Shown here in pieces: positions 34,736 to 46,568 of a DNA stretch of 64,000 nucleotides. A program made the translations under genes and the position numbers. Under the pieces are notes generated by a model. The model was not told where the DNA came from and ran no database searches. It saw nothing but the letters and a program-made list of their open reading frames with translations. Every line of letters starts with the position of its first letter. Position 1 is the stretch's first letter. Source of the DNA: Cyrtodaria siliqua (taxonomy: Eukaryota; Mollusca; Bivalvia; Adapedonta; Hiatellidae); NCBI GenBank assembly GCA_037043455.1, contig JAWPHD010003264.1, positions 1 through 64,000 on the forward strand, given 5' to 3'.

Positions 34736-35924
34736 AAATTGTGTGTGTGTGTGTGTGTGTGTGTGTAGTTCTAAGGTTTATAGTCCCTCTACATTTTGAG
34801 CCCGAGAAGACTCCCACGTTGTCTCGGCACAGACATAATAACAATAATATGTTTGTGCTCGGCATTATGTGTGGACTTAAATTATTTTTTTTTATATATA
34901 AATTCCAACATCCAAAATGTGTGTTTTTGAAAGTAATCCCTTATTCTATATTTAAAATGTGATTAACTCTACACAACCTTCCTAAAATTAGCATAAACAA
35001 CCGTTTTCATTTGATATATGACCTGTTATAAAACATTTACATCGTTCACAACATCGTTAGGGTGATTCTGAGCTAGGCCTTTCCTCACCCGCGAGTTCCA
35101 CCCCAGTTATACACAAGATATTGTACACATTTTGACACGAGATTTCATCATTTATGTCAGGTGTTCTAAAAACATCTGCTTACACCAGGATATCTTCTAA
35201 GGTGCTGCCTATTTGGACCCTTAATTTCTCGTCCAAAACTACAATCCCAAGAGTACCTTAAATTTTGACACGAGATATATTGTACCGTCTTGACACGATA
35301 TTTCGGGATTTATGACAGTTGTAAACATCCACTTTAATCTCACATTTAAATACATTATCATTATTTATTGGCTAAAGCTTGTAAAAAAGGACGTTTTTAA
35401 ACATTGTAATCAATTTACGCAACCAACATCTTAACCTGAGTCTAAAGAGCTATAGTTTGGAAATGAAAGAACAGTTGAAGTTTTTTAGTTGGTTGATTGA
35501 ATTATGTTCTACGTCATTTTCAGCACATGTTAGGCTATATATGAGGGTCGATATTGTAGTTGTGGATGCAGACCATTCACTTTTTCCTGGGCAGAACCAG
35601 TATTATTTACCTCCAGAATCTGTAAAAATCGATAGGTGATGGATTCTGTGGCGAAGACCAGTATAATTCTTACTTAATACTTCATTACAATAACACACTT
35701 AATTCATAATAAATGTATCGTGACCACCCCTACCCACCACCCACCCATAGCACCCCCACCCTCACTCACAAAGAAATGTCTAATGTACTCTGAAACTGTA
35801 CACATAAGAGACATAAGACACACGTACGCACGCAAGCACGCACACATGCACACACACAGCAACGCACGCACGCACGCACACATATTTTGCTTGTTAACTG
35901 ATGCGTTAACCATATCAGTGTACG
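34736..35924. other. Non-coding stretch with (GT)n and C-rich patches
   Basis: It contains (GT)13 at 34741-34766, a duplicated phrase 'acacgagatttc'/'acacgatatttcggg' near 35135 and 35290, a C-rich patch at 35725-35765 and an ACGC/ACAC run at 35820-35885. No gene is supported. Confidence 0.5.
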
Positions 35925-36083
35925 AAATCATTCGTTGACTCCCTCAAGGTCTAATAAATCAGTAATCATTCGTTGACTCCCCTCACGGTCTGATAAATCA
36001 GTAATCATTCGTTGACTCCCCTCACGGTCTGATAAATCAGTAATCATTCGTTGTCTCCCCTCACGGTCTGATAAATCAGTAAG
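35925..36083 (+). repeat. 39 bp minisatellite, 4 copies
   Basis: The unit is 'atcattcgttgactcccctc' plus 'acggtctgataaatcagta'. The copies are nearly identical; the first has TCAAGGTCTAAT and the last GTTGTCTCC. Confidence 0.93.
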
Positions 36084-36569
36084 CCATACGCCCATGTGAT
36101 CATACAATATATACATATACATTTTTTAACAGACGTAGCAAGATTTGTACATACATGTATTAACAAATATCAGACACAAAAATAAACACAGTTATACTAG
36201 CTGTTTACTTCTTTTTAGAGAATAAAAACAGAAAACAAAAATAGAAACAAACCACATGAACACGTCAGAATTTCCATTTAATATATCAATGTTATGATTG
36301 ATGTATTATATATAATCATATCCACATCATGAACATATAAGTGCGTACACATACATTCAAACACAATCAAAAAATCAAAAATGCTCTATTTGCATTTTCA
36401 AACGTGACAAACAATCTCCACCTCTCTCGCCACACACTAAATAGACATATCAATGGCGACAAATCATCAATTGGAATTTAAACATGCATACATCAGCAAA
36501 GACATCAAGAAAATATATAACAATACATGCATACTAAATAAGTGGTATAGATGTTACAAGATTAATAGC

Positions 36570-36603
<34 letters not shown>

Positions 36604-36844
36604 TAAATTCAGCACACTATATTAGTGTTACTTATCAACATTTACTGGATAATTCATATATACTTATAAAGCATTTTAACACTTTAGGCAGCAGATGTGA
36701 ATCTTTAGTTTATGTTAACTATATGTCTACTAAACCTACATTAGTTGATTTTTGCCGCATGCGGGAGTTGTGTTTTCAATACCCGACCAAGTCATACGCA
36801 TTTTATATGGACAGATGCAATGCTATTTTGTAAAGAAAACATGT
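36084..36844. other. No supported gene; (AAT)n microsatellite
   Basis: A 126-codon frame (36453-36833) is present but runs through the (AAT)n at about 36571-36600, giving a poly-Asn stretch. It has no recognised domain and low-complexity composition. I do not call it a gene. Confidence 0.45.
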
Positions 36845-37140
36845 TTGCATCCGCTGGCAGCTATGTTTAATGTTGAATCAAAACTCTTTTCGAAAAGGAC
36901 CAACACTATGTCATGCTGATCATTTTAGAAAAAAAAAAAATCTCATATCAATATCACTTATAGTTTTCAAGAAGTACGGTCGTCGTTACAAACTTGCTTT
37001 TCAAAAATCTATTTTTTTAGCTTTGGCGGCTATCTTAGATTTGTCGTCAACGTGAATTTATTGCTATGATCAACTCGACATTATGTGCAGCATTGCTGTA
37101 ATGTTTCAAAAAATCAACCCAGTATAGTTTCAGAGGAGTA
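36845..37140 (+). mobile_element. Family Q fragment
   Basis: 'gctggcagctatgtttaatg', 'atgtcatgctgatcatttta', 'gttttcaagaagta' and 'gtttcagaggagtag' are diverged Q phrases. Both ends are missing and it passes directly into a 25 bp minisatellite at 'gccgctacaactggg'. Confidence 0.55.
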
Positions 37141-37525
37141 GCCGCTACAACTGGGTTCGAATGTTGAACCTCCGAACTGGTGTTGAATGTTGAACCCCAA
37201 AATGGCTTTGCATGTTGAACCACGAACTGGGTTCGAATGTTGAACCCCGAACTGGCTTTGAACGTTGAACCCTGAGTCGAACCCGAAATGGTGTTGAATG
37301 TCGAACCCCGAACTGGCTTTGCATGTTGAACCCCGAACTGGTTTTGAATGTTGAACCCAAACTGGCTTTGAATGTTGAACCCCGAACTGGGTTAGATTGT
37401 TAATTACCAAACTAGGTTTGATTGTCGAACCCCGAACTGGGTTTGAATGTTGAACCCCAAACTGGCTTTGAATGTTGAACTCCGAACTGGTTTCGAACTG
37501 GGTTTGAATGTCAAACCCCGAACCC
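37141..37525 (+). repeat. ~25 bp minisatellite
   Basis: Units of 'aactggctttgaatgttgaa' plus 'ccccg' vary (ggctttg, gggttcg, ggttttg). There are about 15 copies. Long minus-strand ORFs (71-143 codons) come from the repetition only. Confidence 0.88.
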
Positions 37526-38476
37526 CAAGCCAACTTCACACACATGAATAATTGTACTATACACCATAGTAATCAAGCACTAACATTCCACTCTCTGGGG
37601 CTGCTCTAAATAACTATAATGGGTTGATGTGCCATTCAACAATATTCAATTCAATTTCACACTTCAAACTTAAGACTTCAGTGTTGCTTTTATCAACTGA
37701 AAAACTAACATTCTTAAGGAGGCAGTGATATGCTACAGCACACATTAGCAAACATACTTTTAAAAATGTATAAACGACGCTCTTTATCATTGTAAATATG
37801 CATAACTGTGTTATAAAAGTAATTTGCTATATAAGGTGAGCAAGTTTAAAACAACGGTTGTTTTTAAAAAAAAATGTGAGTTTGGAATTTAATTGTAGTT
37901 TTCATTTTAATTATGTGTAAACAAATATTAAATAATAGCTTTAATTATTGAATATTTTTAATGCAATACATTTGTAACTTTTATTATATTTTAACATGTA
38001 CTTTTGTGTTTTATAGTGTCTCATATGCCTGTGATAGCAGGATATCAAATAACAATGTTGTATGCTATTTGTAATTGTAACTGTATTTAATATGTGACTC
38101 TTTAATACAATATTACTTCCTTACTACTTACATGTTAAATTTCTAATTAGAATAATTATCCTGTAATTAATCATGCTTGATTGGACATTTGCTGGTAGAA
38201 TGCACCGTTCTTGCGAAAACATTTGTTGAGGAGGTGAGAAAAAGCAGGCACTTTTATTACCCCGATATCCGCTCAATTAAAAGTAACACAACAGATAAAC
38301 TCCTAGTGGCGTTAAAGCCGGGGTTTTGAAAATGTGAAAAGATAAATGCCTGTGTGTTTTGTGAAATTATTTAAAAGAGCTTTTCTAGATAGATTTTTTT
38401 TGAGAGTGGAAGGATGCTTTAATGTAGTTAAGAATTTTCAGCGCATGATATCTGGTACATGTTTGGTTTATTTATT
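37526..38476. other. AT-rich unassigned stretch
   Basis: No gene is seen. At 37605-37655 'gggttgatgtgccattcaac' plus 'aatattcaattcaattt' matches the 3' tail of the SINE at 52453, so a short SINE 3' stub is present. Confidence 0.45.
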
Positions 38477-38985
38477 GATTGTGGGTGGGGGCAGGGCAGG
38501 GTTGATCTTTTAATGATTGTGGGTGGGGGCAGGGCAGGGTTGATCCTTTAATGATTGTGGGTGGGGGCAGGGCAGGGTTGATCCTTTAATGATTGTGGGT
38601 GGGGGCGGGGCAGGGTTGATCCTTTAATGATTGTGGGTGGGGGCGGGGCAGGGTTGATCCTTTAATGTTTGTGGGTTGGGGCGGGGCAGGGTTGATCCTT
38701 TAATGATTGTGGGTGGGAGGCGGGGCAGGGTTGATCCTTTAATGATTGTGGGTGGGGGGGCGGGGCAGGGTTGATCCTTTAATGATTGTGGGTAGGAGGC
38801 GGGGCAGGGTTGATCCTTTAATGATTGTGGGTGGGGGCGGGGCAGGGTTGATCCTTTAATGATTGTGGGTTGGGGCGGGGCAGGGTTGATCCTTTAATGA
38901 TTGTGGGTGGGAGGCGGGGCAGGGTTGATCCTTTAATGATTGTTGGTGGGGGGCGGGGCAGGGTTGATCCTTTAATGATTGAAGA
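38477..38985 (+). repeat. 38 bp G-rich minisatellite with repeated G-quadruplex motif
   Basis: About 13 copies of 'gattgtgggtgggggcgggg' plus 'cagggttgatcctttaat' occur. Most units contain GGGTGGGGGCGGGGCAGGG, which fits four G-runs with 1-nt loops, a canonical G-quadruplex pattern on the plus strand. Confidence 0.93.
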
Positions 38986-39054
38986 CCATTATATAGGAGG
39001 TAAAGTAAAATTTCTGTGGCCATGTTTTGTTTCATTAACATGTTTTTTTTAAAT

Positions 39055-39170
39055 GAATTGAATTGAATTGGGGTTTTAAGGCGCACCAACATATGAAAAG
39101 GTTATATGGCGCCTAAAAGGCATGAACATGCCAGGCTCATCTTCCATGTACATCGAGATAAAATATCAAA
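39055..39170 (-). mobile_element. SINE-like family D, copy 3 (3' end only)
   Basis: The minus strand ends 'tgttggtgcgccttaaaacc' plus (caatt)n. It contains 'gagcctggcatgttcat' and 'tgtacatgg'. It is 5' truncated after 'tatctcgatg' and begins soon after the 38 bp array. Confidence 0.65.
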
Positions 39171-39259
39171 ATCAATACACAACAATAGATGTTTTACAGT
39201 AATTTTGTGATACAACTTGTTTCAAGTTACTGACAAACTGGTCATAAATTGCAGCAAAT

Positions 39260-40215
39260 GGTAAGTAATAAAACCTGACTAATTCTGAAAATATTCAAGG
39301 GGCTAATTCTGAAAATATTCAAGGGGCTAATTCTGAAAGATTTTTAGTATTAGAAGCCTTGACCCCAGTGACCCACAAATGCAATGGCAGGTTACTTTTC
39401 ATACAAGTTACCTACAATATCTCATTCTTAACTGAAACAAAGGTGAAACAAAAAGGTTAACAACCTTGACCTTGATTTTAGTGAGCCCAAATGCAGTCTA
39501 TGAGGTTGATGAGAGGAATGTGTAGTTAAAGTTCAAATATGGTAATGCTGAGATATATAAAAAAAACATGTACATGTACCACATATTTTGGATAAAGTAG
39601 GTCACAGTGATCTAGTTTTCAGGGTATGCGCAGTGGTTAATGGGAGTAAGGTGCTGTTAAAGTTTGATTAAGATCGGACATGGTAATGCGGAGATATAAT
39701 AAAAACTTTATTTCCTGTCACCCTGCCGAAACTTAAACAAAAAGGTATATTGTGGATAAAGTAGTTCACAGTGACCTAGTTTTCAGGGTATGGTCAGTGG
39801 TTAATGGGAGTAAGGTGCTGTTAAAGTTTGATGAAGATCAAACATGGTAATGCGGAGATATAACAAAAACTTTATTTCCTACCCCCACCCCTGCCGAAAC
39901 TTAAACAAAAAGGTATATTTTAGATAAAATAGGTCACATTGACCTAGTTTTGAGGTTATGGTCAGTGGTTAATGTGAGTAAGATGCTGTTAAAGTCTGAT
40001 GAAGATTGGACATGGTAATGCGGAGATATAACAAAAAAATTATCCCCCCCCCCTCTCCGAAACTTAAACAAAAAGGTATATTGTGGATAAAGTAGGTCAC
40101 AGTGACCTAGTTTTCAGGGTATGGTCAGTGGTTAATGGGAGTAAGATGCTGTTAAAGTTTGATGAAGATCGGACATGGTAATGCGGAGAAATATAGAAAA
40201 AACAAAATGTGGACG
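39260..40215 (+). repeat. ~165 bp tandem core repeat, family W
   Basis: Four units share 'gtggataaagtaggtcacag', 'tgacctagttttcagggtat', 'agtggttaatgggagtaag', 'gatgaagatcggacatgg', 'taatgcggagatat' and 'ccgaaacttaaacaaaaagg'. A triplicated 23 bp phrase 'ggctaattctgaaaatattc' lies at 39275-39345. The last unit leads into 'gtggacgcccgccagg' and no terminal hairpin is obvious. Confidence 0.75.
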
Positions 40216-41698
40216 CCCGCCAGGTTTATGCCAATCTTTAAGCCTATTTTCCACCCCCAAAAAACGGCTAAAAAGGGATGTTTAGCTAGGTTTACATAAT
40301 GCATTTGGCCACTTACCATTTTTTTATTAGTTCAACTTCTAGATGTGTTTTGTAAATGTTTTGTAAATGTTCATGAATACATTAGACTGTTTATAAGTAC
40401 AAATAGTCAAATATGAAGAAACAAAAAGAAGTGCGTGTGATCTTTAGGAATAGTTGGAAACTAGAATTTATGATCGATCGGTATGTACACTTTTAATTAA
40501 AAAATAAATAAAGAATTAAAATTGTGCATATATATAAAGGATCTTAAATGAGTTCAAATTTCATATAAGATTTATGAAGCGAGTTATGAATTATTTTAAT
40601 TTTAACGAGCCTTTTGGTGAGTTAAAATTAAAAATAATTCATAACGAGTTTCATAAATCTTATATGGAATGGGACTGAGTTTAAGATCCTTTTTATCACA
40701 TAACATTGCCATCATTCAGATGGACATAGAACCGCCACGACGTCAGACACACTTTAGCGCCAAAACGTCATAAAATATGTGACGTCGCAACGTCGCGTCT
40801 CACACATAACGTTGCATATAAAAGAGTTCGTGTTTTACCTATTTACAAATAGCAGTTTATGACAACTTTTTAACAAACCAACAACAATGTTTTGTGTAAC
40901 GTGCATTATTTTTATAAGCTGTCACAAATAATAAGTTTATGACTCAGATTTGGGTGAATTTGTAATAAATAAAATAGTTTCAGTTAATAAACTTGCGTCG
41001 TGTTACAGGTTTAACTCAACCAATCAAAATCGTTCCAGGTTGTATTACACGTGTGTCATACAACAGAATATTAAATGGGTTTTCGAACTGCTAACAAGGG
41101 ACGTTATGTGATAAATTATGTGTACTATGTGTAGATATTGTTTTCTATAATGCAGTAAGTGTTAAGACACACCTTATTCTCACACTATTCAACACTACTC
41201 AAATAAGAAAGGTACACGAAAAAATAATCGTATTTCTACTTGAATAAATCTATACATTTGTTTGATGCGTCAAAATGATATTCTTCCGACAGAAAAAAAA
41301 GTAACACACTGAATACTTTTGTTTTTTTATAACGAATGCGTATAATCAGTGTACACAAAAACACCTGTTTAAACAAACAAATACCAGTACGATGTCTATA
41401 CAAAATAGGTTATATTTCATCTAATATAGTATTCATTGACGTGCCATTTGATTATATGTCTTAAATGTATGTCTTCCTACCATGTGGATATTTTTCTGTA
41501 GAAAGAAACGATTTTTATGAATTATAGATAATATTTCAGCAGAACGTGTAAACAAATACACGGCCTGTTAAAAAGCTTATTTCTCATTTATCATAGCATT
41601 TTTCGAAATACGGTTTGCATATAATTGTTCATTATCTGCATTTATTTTTTTTCGATATGGAATGAATTTCTTTAGCCAAAAAAAAAATGTTTTCATAA
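40216..41698. other. No gene seen; ~75 bp-arm foldback
   Basis: The inverted arms at about 40540-40612 and 40614-40694 ('ggatcttaaatgag' against 'tgagtttaagatcc', 'catataagatttatgaa' against 'ttcataaatcttatatg', 'gttatgaattatttt') make a long imperfect palindrome with almost no loop. 40735-40800 has five ACGTC words. The rest is AT-rich. Confidence 0.55.
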
Positions 41699-42088
41699 GG
41701 CTAAATAAAATTATACCTGAGTTTACTGTAACCCGACCGACCCTCTGAAAAAAACTCCGACAACTCCAATGAAAAAAAAAAAAAAATATTGAAAAAACAA
41801 TAATGTTCACGCGATCACGGTGCACTTTTCAATTTCGCTCATGTGCTCATTGTGCTGCTGTTGGAGCGGACTCTCTTAATTTAAAACTGTTTTCCCCCTT
41901 TGCAATAATTGCAAGTGTTTGGGAAAAGAGCCAGTTGTTGCCAGGCCTTTTGGGACAATAAAACTACTGTACTTTTTAAAATACCACATTTTCCCATTCA
42001 TCTAAGCTCATCGCCACCTTAAATGTAACTACCTACCCTATTTGTTTCAGCAATGTTACAGTACACACGGGTATAATTTTATTTGGCC
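41699..42088. mobile_element. MITE with GGCC-ended TIRs, copy 2 (opposite orientation), TAA duplication
   Basis: The left end is GGCTAAATAAAATTATACCT and the right end GGTATAATTTTATTTGGCC, flanked by TAA at 41696-41698 and 42089-42091. The interior is the reverse complement of the copy at 23887 ('tgctcattgtgctgctgttg', 'tttgcaataattgcaa', 'gagctcatcgccacctt'-like). It is non-coding. Confidence 0.78.
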
Positions 42089-42544
42089 TAAGTTATAAAT
42101 AGTTTTTCATTAAAACGTGTGATTACCACGGCTACGTGTAAATCCCACAACGCCATGTTAAATTCACAGGCGTGGACTATCAGTAGGGCGTGTGTTACCA
42201 CGTGACACCGGTCCGTTCCGGTGTTTCATCTCCGTTCCGGTCCGTTAGGGTGAATCGTACCACAGGTGTAGTAGTATATTATTTCGGTTATGGAAATTCA
42301 GTAATAATTACATTTTAAAACGTAGTTTATATGTCCATGATAAGATTATATTTCATAAAACAAGTTTAAAATAATTCGTTTTTTGCGCATAATATGACCT
42401 ATTTATGTGTCGACGTGCCGTAAAACACCATTTATTCATTCATGCATTTAAAATAATTATTAAGGATTGTTATTATGTCATTTTGCAATTGTAGAATTGT
42501 ATATTGTTGTGATAAAACAGAAGTTTTTAATTTAACCCCGTAAC

Positions 42545-42775
42545 TACAATGTCTCGGTCTGTAACAAGGAATTTGATTGGACGAGACTTTTGACCCTGCT
42601 CATTAACAATGCAGGTGCACCAACATTTATAGGTGCACCTGTAAAATTTTTAGGTGCACCTATAATTTTACAGGTGCACCCATAAAAAGTATAGGTGCAC
42701 CTACACTTTTTTATACGTGCACCTACATCTGTAGTTTTGACCCCGATGTACACCATACGTCCGATCACCATGACC
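42545..42775 (-). repeat. GGTGCACC short tandem repeat, copy 2 (inverted)
   Basis: About nine units of 'taggtgcacctataa' type are bordered by 'tttgaccccgatgtacacc' and 'cttttgaccctgctc'. On the minus strand the border 'cggggtcaaaacta' and 'gatgtaggt' match copy 1 at 26925. The two copies lie ~15.6 kb apart in opposite orientation. Confidence 0.7.
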
Positions 42776-43089
42776 AGTCCTTTAATACTGATACAGGACG
42801 AGTAGAAATTCAGAAAAATTCTTTAACAATTTACAAATTTGACCATTTAAATATTGTGTAGGACGAATAACTCAGAGGATTGTTTTCCTGCCCTGTTATG
42901 AACTTTTATGTGCACAAAATTTGCACAAAAACAGTAGTAGAACCAGATTATGCATTTTACTGACATTTTGTACTGAATTTAAAGGGAGTACATCAAGATT
43001 GGTATTTTTTTAGAATTGTTCAAATACATTATTTCTGTATTAAATCAATGCTAGATGGATTATCTGCAGAACACTTGTGTCGCCTGTCA

Positions 43090-43475
43090 GCGCTTTGTCA
43101 GTATAACAAGGTTTTTCGGACCCAGATAATTGACCTTGACAAACTGGCCTGAGTATGTTCCTGTTGATGAAGAAAGTTTGATGAAGAAATATCAAGAAAT
43201 GAGAAAGTTAAAGCCAACATAAAGTTTTCGTGAAGAAAAAAATGAGTATTTAACCCATATAATGACCTTCAGCATGACCTTGACCTTTATGTTTTAGCAT
43301 GGTCATGTCGATGTTGTCATGATGAGTATATATTGAAAATTTGATGAAGAAATATCAAGAAATGAAAAAGTTATAGCCTACGTAAAGGTTTCGTGACGGA
43401 CTGACTGACGGACGGACTGACGGACGACAAAGTGATCCATATGTATCTCATTTTCCTTTGAAAAGGCAACACAAA
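43090..43475 (+). mobile_element. ~160 bp tandem-core element, family T, with ACGG run and hairpin
   Basis: Two units of 'tttgatgaagaaatatcaag' plus 'aaatgagaaagttaaagcc' are separated by 'gaccttgacctttatg'. These are followed by GACGGACTGACTGACGGACG and a hairpin at 43444-43471 (TCTC...TTTCCTTTGAAAAGG) plus AAAAAA. The end layout parallels families S and R. Confidence 0.5.
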
Positions 43476-43892
43476 AAATAAGTTAGATAAGCCATAAACA
43501 ACCAAAAGAAATTACTCTGAACATGTACAATAAAATCCCTGAACTACATATTTCCAAACTATAGTTACTTGCCAGGGTTAACTATCTTAAACTTGGCTGT
43601 AAAAAGATGCAATGCATTCAGTAGCATTATTTGTAGATATGACTAAGTTGAAGCACCTGACAGCTCCTCTATGGCCTGATAAGGCTAGGTGTATCCCCTT
43701 TAAGTACAATAGTATTTACCTGTCTGAGTGCGAACGGTGATGAAATCTTCTTCCACTGACCAGCCAGTAGAATCATCAGTATATATGCACAAAAGATGGG
43801 GAAAGAGTTCAGGCCTATCACAAATGACACACCCATCTGTATCTTCTCTAGGGTCAGCTCCATCCTTGTGTACAGTAATACCAAGCCTACAA

Positions 43893-44022
43893 CAATGGTA
43901 TGGTATAACTGACAGTAGCAGAACACAACCAATCCTACAACAATGGTATGGTATAACTGACAGTAGCAGAACACAACCAAGCCTACAACAATGGTATGGT
44001 ATAACTGACAGTAGCAGAACAC
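43893..44022 (+). repeat. 48 bp minisatellite, 3 copies
   Basis: The unit is 'aagcctacaacaatggtatg' plus 'gtataactgacagtagcaga' plus 'acacaacc'. Open frames on both strands (107-117 codons) reflect the unit length being a multiple of three. Confidence 0.92.
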
Positions 44023-44039
44023 TTATCAATAACCCTGCA

Positions 44040-44645
44040 TCATGTCAATAATTGTGCTGGTCATAATGGGTCTGCATGTATTATAATGGTCAATAAGTGT
44101 GCTGGTCATAATGGGTCTGCATGTATTATAATGGTCAATAAGTGTGCTGGTCATAATGGGTCTGCATGTATTATAATGGTCAATAATTGTGCTGGTCATA
44201 ATGGGTCTGCATGTATTATAATGGTCAATAAGTGTGCTGGTCATAATGGGTCTGCATGTATTATAATGGTCAATAAGTGTGCTGGTCATAATGGGTCTGC
44301 ATGTATTATAATGGTCAATAAGTGTGCTGGTCATAATGGGTCTGCATGTATTATAATGGTCAATAAGTGTGCTGGTCATAATGGTCTGCATGTATTATAA
44401 TGGTCAATAAGTGTGCTGGTCATAATGGGTCTGCATGTATTATAATGGTCAATAAGTGTGCTGGTCATAATGGGTCTGCATGTATTATAATGGTCAATAA
44501 GTGTGCTGGTCATAATGGTCTGCATGTATTATAATGGTCAATAAGTGTGCTGGTCATAATGGGTCTGCATGTATTATAATGGTCAATAAGTGTGCTGGTC
44601 ATAATGGGTCTGCATGTATTATAATGGTCAATAAGTGTGCTGGTA
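44040..44645 (+). repeat. 45 bp minisatellite, ~13 copies
   Basis: The unit is 'aagtgtgctggtcataatgg' plus 'gtctgcatgtattataatgg' plus 'tcaat'. The copies are almost identical, with single-base G deletions at two sites. Because 45 is a multiple of three, the ORFs at 44086-44400 (+) and 44026-44391 (-) stay open. Neither is treated as a gene. Confidence 0.94.
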
Positions 44646-44856
44646 CTACAATGTGTTTTCATGTACTGAGATAGATAACTAAACACACTTCATATATGAC
44701 TGTTAGAACTTCTAGAGTCAATATGAACACACACACACGCTATATTTTATAACTACTACAGCCGATATGAACACATACAATATATGTTATAACTACTAGA
44801 GTCAACTTAAACACAATTAGTGTAGTAATTTTTTACGAGAACATTATATATTTTGA

Positions 44857-45132
44857 TTGATTGATTGATTGAATTGGATTGTATAGTCGCACCAACAGCT
44901 AAGGTCATATGGCGACTTTCCAGCTTCCATTGGTGGAGGAAAATCCCAGGTGCCCCTCCGGGCAATTTTCGTGCACGAGCGGGCACCTGGGTAGAATCAC
45001 CGACGTTCCGCAAGCCAGCTGGATTGCTTCCTCACATAAAGATTCCTAGGCCCCTGAGGGATCGAACCTACAGCAGTGAGGGGCAAGTGATTTCGAGTCA
45101 GAGATGTTAACCACTCGACCACGGACGCCCCC
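44857..45132 (-). mobile_element. SINE1, full length, 11 bp target duplication
   Basis: The minus strand begins 'ggggcgtccgtggtcgagtgg' in part, a tRNA-like A box (GTGGTCGAGTGGTTAA) with B box GGTTCGATCCC. The body 'gaagcaatccagctggcttg', 'ggtgcccgctcgtgcacg' and the tail 'ttggtgcgactatacaatcc' plus (aatc)n follow. ATATATTTTGA flanks it at 44846-44856 and 45133-45143. The paralogous segment at 46478 carries the empty site. Confidence 0.9.
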
Positions 45133-45289
45133 ATATATTTTGAAGGAAAGTAACTAAATTTTTAATATATGCCTTTGTGAACATCTGCCCCGTGTGGTTC
45201 CGGGGGCCCCGTTTGGTTCCGGGGCAAAGAATAGGGCCACTGCCGATCCCGTTGGAGGGGTAGGCCGAGAGGTAGAAAAAAAAAAAATC

Positions 45290-45595
45290 ATTTTCATTTT
45301 ATCATTTTTTGTTCATGCTCATTAAAGGTCTTCATCATGACCCCTGTATTGTTTCAGGTGCCATCTTGCTCACCTAACTAGAGCAGTGGCAGAAAAACAA
45401 TAAAGTGGCTCCAGCGTAAATGGAGTTTCTACAATAGAATTTGCAGCAACTCAGCAGTTCTGCAGGTGAGAAGGTTCTAGGCCCATTCTCCATATTTTAT
45501 CTCGATGTACACGGAGGATGAGCCTGGCATGTTCATTCCTGTTAAGTGTAATATAACCTTTCATGTGTTGGTGTGCCTTAAAACCCTTATTCAAT
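45290..45595 (+). mobile_element. SINE-like family D, copy 4 (sense, near full length)
   Basis: It runs from a T/A-rich start through 'ggtcttcatcatgacccctg', 'tattgtttcaggtgccatct', 'ggctccagcgtaaatggag', 'aaggttctaggcccattctc' and 'gagcctggcatgttcat' to 'gtgttggtgtgccttaaaac' and 'attcaattc'. This is the longest copy and defines sense orientation for the others. Confidence 0.7.
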
Positions 45596-46268
45596 TCTGA
45601 ACATCTGAACCCAGGGTTCAGTGAGTACAGTTTTCATATACATGTACTTCAAAACTTGGTCTGAGCTATGACCATTTTTCAAAATTGTTTATAAGTATTG
45701 TGACTACACAGTCATTTTATATGCACATTATGTTCCTTGTTATATTATGCTGAAGCCATAGCCAGTTTATTCCATATAAATATAAACAATTTTTATATTG
45801 TGTTTTCTTTCACAGCCCATCTTCAATAATGGGATTTGTCGATTATCAACATTCTTTTATTGTAGTGGGATGGATAATTTACGTGAGTTTGTGGCCACCC
45901 TTGCTGCACAGATTGTGCCCATTCTGTTTTTTGTTAATATTACGACTGAGTAATTGGTACGCTTTACTGTATATCCGGTCTTTTTCAATGGGACGATTAG
46001 TCAGCTGATTGTATCTAAATACGGGAGACTAAAATCAAAAGTATAAGCATGTATCTCGGTCTTTTATAAAAAAAAATACCCACCCGCCCAAACCCCCATT
46101 TTAATGATTATGTTTTTGGCTCGACCTGTTTTGTTTTGGTTTTATATATGTATATCAGGTACATTATCCTAGAACTGGTGTTGGACTTATGCAGACAGTT
46201 ACAGGTCCTTAAGAATCGCGGTCTTATCGTCGTGGCTTCAGCGCTGGCTGTTCAGCAGTTGTGGCAGT

Positions 46269-46460
46269 ATGTCGGTCATAGCAGTGTGTAGCGGTCACAG
46301 CAGTGTGTCACGGTCACAGCAGTGTGTCACCGTCAGCAGTGTTTCACGGTCACAGCAGTTTGTCGTGGTCACAGCAGTGTGTTGCGGTTACAGCAGTGTG
46401 TCGTCACAGTCACAACAGTGTGTCGCGGTCACAGCAGTGTGTCGCGGTCACAGCAATGTG
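46269..46460 (+). repeat. 19 bp minisatellite
   Basis: The unit 'cagcagtgtgtcgcggtca' has ten or so variants; the two overlapping ORFs here (64 and 73 codons) are products of the repeat. Confidence 0.88.
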
Positions 46461-46568
46461 TAGTAATTATTTTACGAGAACATTTGAAGGAAAGCAACTA
46501 AATTTTAAATATCTGGCTTTGTGAACATCTGAACCTAGGTTTCACTGAGTACAGTTTCATTCACTTCA

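Noticed and set aside
36453..36833. 126-codon ORF
   Set aside because: It runs through an (AAT)n microsatellite with no domain, and the region is low-complexity.
37114..37545. 143-codon minus-strand ORF (phrases with SQFGVQHS)
   Set aside because: It is a translation of the 25 bp minisatellite.
43669..44400. Long ORFs on both strands (104-121 codons) over the 48 and 45 bp arrays
   Set aside because: Both unit lengths are multiples of three, so any stop-free frame stays open. Both strands are open at once and no start context or homology is apparent.
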